This document shows positions 32,164 to 32,253 of a DNA stretch of 32,253 nt, piece after piece (the first letter of the stretch is position 1; every line of letters starts with the position of its first letter). Origin of the DNA: a bacterium (GTDB lineage Bacteria; Armatimonadota; Chthonomonadetes; Chthonomonadales; CAJBBX01); assembly GCA_009885735.1 (NCBI GenBank), contig VFKD01000146.1:1-32253 (forward strand), given 5' to 3'. Under the pieces are notes generated by a model. It saw nothing but the letters and a program-made list of their open reading frames with translations, was not told where the DNA came from and searched no databases. The translations under genes and the position numbers were made by a program.

Positions 32164-32253
32164 TCAATTTCTGCTTCGGTTCAGCTCCATCAGCAGCCGA
32201 AGAATCATGTAGAACAGGCCGATGAAGTCAAGATAAAGGCTGATAGCTCCGCC
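32164..32253 (-). CDS. Bax inhibitor-1/YccA-type membrane protein, C-terminal end only
   Basis: The last 29 codons and stop of a minus-strand gene running off the window. The ending GAISLYLDFIGLFYMILRLL matches the final helix and re-entrant segment of Bax inhibitor-1/YccA proteins, where the conserved Asp of LYLDF lies in the membrane. The family comprises about seven-helix proteins linked to ion leak and stress control. Only the tail is present, so the rest is not described. The stop is eight bases upstream of the OsmC ATG, so the two could be one transcript. Confidence 0.7.
   Translation of the reverse strand, partial: GGAISLYLDFIGLFYMILRLLMELNRSRN

Noticed and set aside
1-32253. tRNA, rRNA, CRISPR arrays, insertion sequences, integrases
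   Set aside because: Looked for but none recognised. The accessory slot was therefore not called a classical integrative element.

Overview
This window is a GC-rich bacterial chromosome segment (roughly 60% GC by eye) in which housekeeping genes are interleaved with accessory modules. Several features occur together: a DUF1559-type prepilin-like protein (GFSLIELLVV start, FDGH near the end), a Planctomycete-style cytochrome/DUF1549/DUF1553 protein with a DUF1501 partner, a PmoA-like DUF6807 protein beside an MFS transporter, and Gfo/Idh and AP-endonuclease-type sugar enzymes. This mix suggests Armatimonadota (Fimbriimonas- or Chthonomonas-like) or a Planctomycete-like relative. That placement is inference; no rRNA gene is present to confirm it.

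Layout. Positions 1-6300 hold a polysaccharide deacetylase (cut by the window edge), a Gfo/Idh oxidoreductase, gpmA, a small helix-turn-helix protein, a membrane-bound class III cyclase-like protein that lacks key catalytic residues, and metK. The metK leader can be folded as an antiterminator/terminator switch. Positions 6300-13800 are an accessory slot between a PAP2 phosphatase gene and accA. It holds a MazF-type toxin-antitoxin set, two related AAA_35-type NTPases (one with coiled coil and TPR-like repeats, one fused to cyclase-like and TIR domains), and a DUF433/DUF5615 toxin-antitoxin pair. Diverged copies of the accA 3' end occur at 7896 and 12793, and a PAP2 3' remnant lies at 12971. 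The slot therefore looks built by repeated exchange or by a merger of alleles. The TIR-NTPase and its companion are the best candidate for a little-described defence or conflict system.

Positions 13826-16789 carry accA and accD (overlapping, minus strand, the carboxyltransferase of fatty-acid synthesis) and a divergent pheA for phenylalanine synthesis. A membrane acyltransferase follows pheA. A GAF-GAF histidine kinase and a lone receiver-domain regulator form an operon on the minus strand. A DUF6807 protein and an MFS transporter form an operon on the plus strand and probably handle a small organic compound.

Positions 23169-27830 are a DUF1549/1553-DUF1501 operon split by a two-gene nucleotidyltransferase module whose genes overlap by 68 bases in different frames. 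The right end holds a metallo-beta-lactamase-fold hydrolase with a good promoter, a minus-strand run (sugar isomerase/epimerase, tpiA, prepilin-like protein), an OsmC-type protein, and the 3' end of a Bax-inhibitor-1-type membrane protein. No tRNA, rRNA, CRISPR array, transposase or integrase was recognised.
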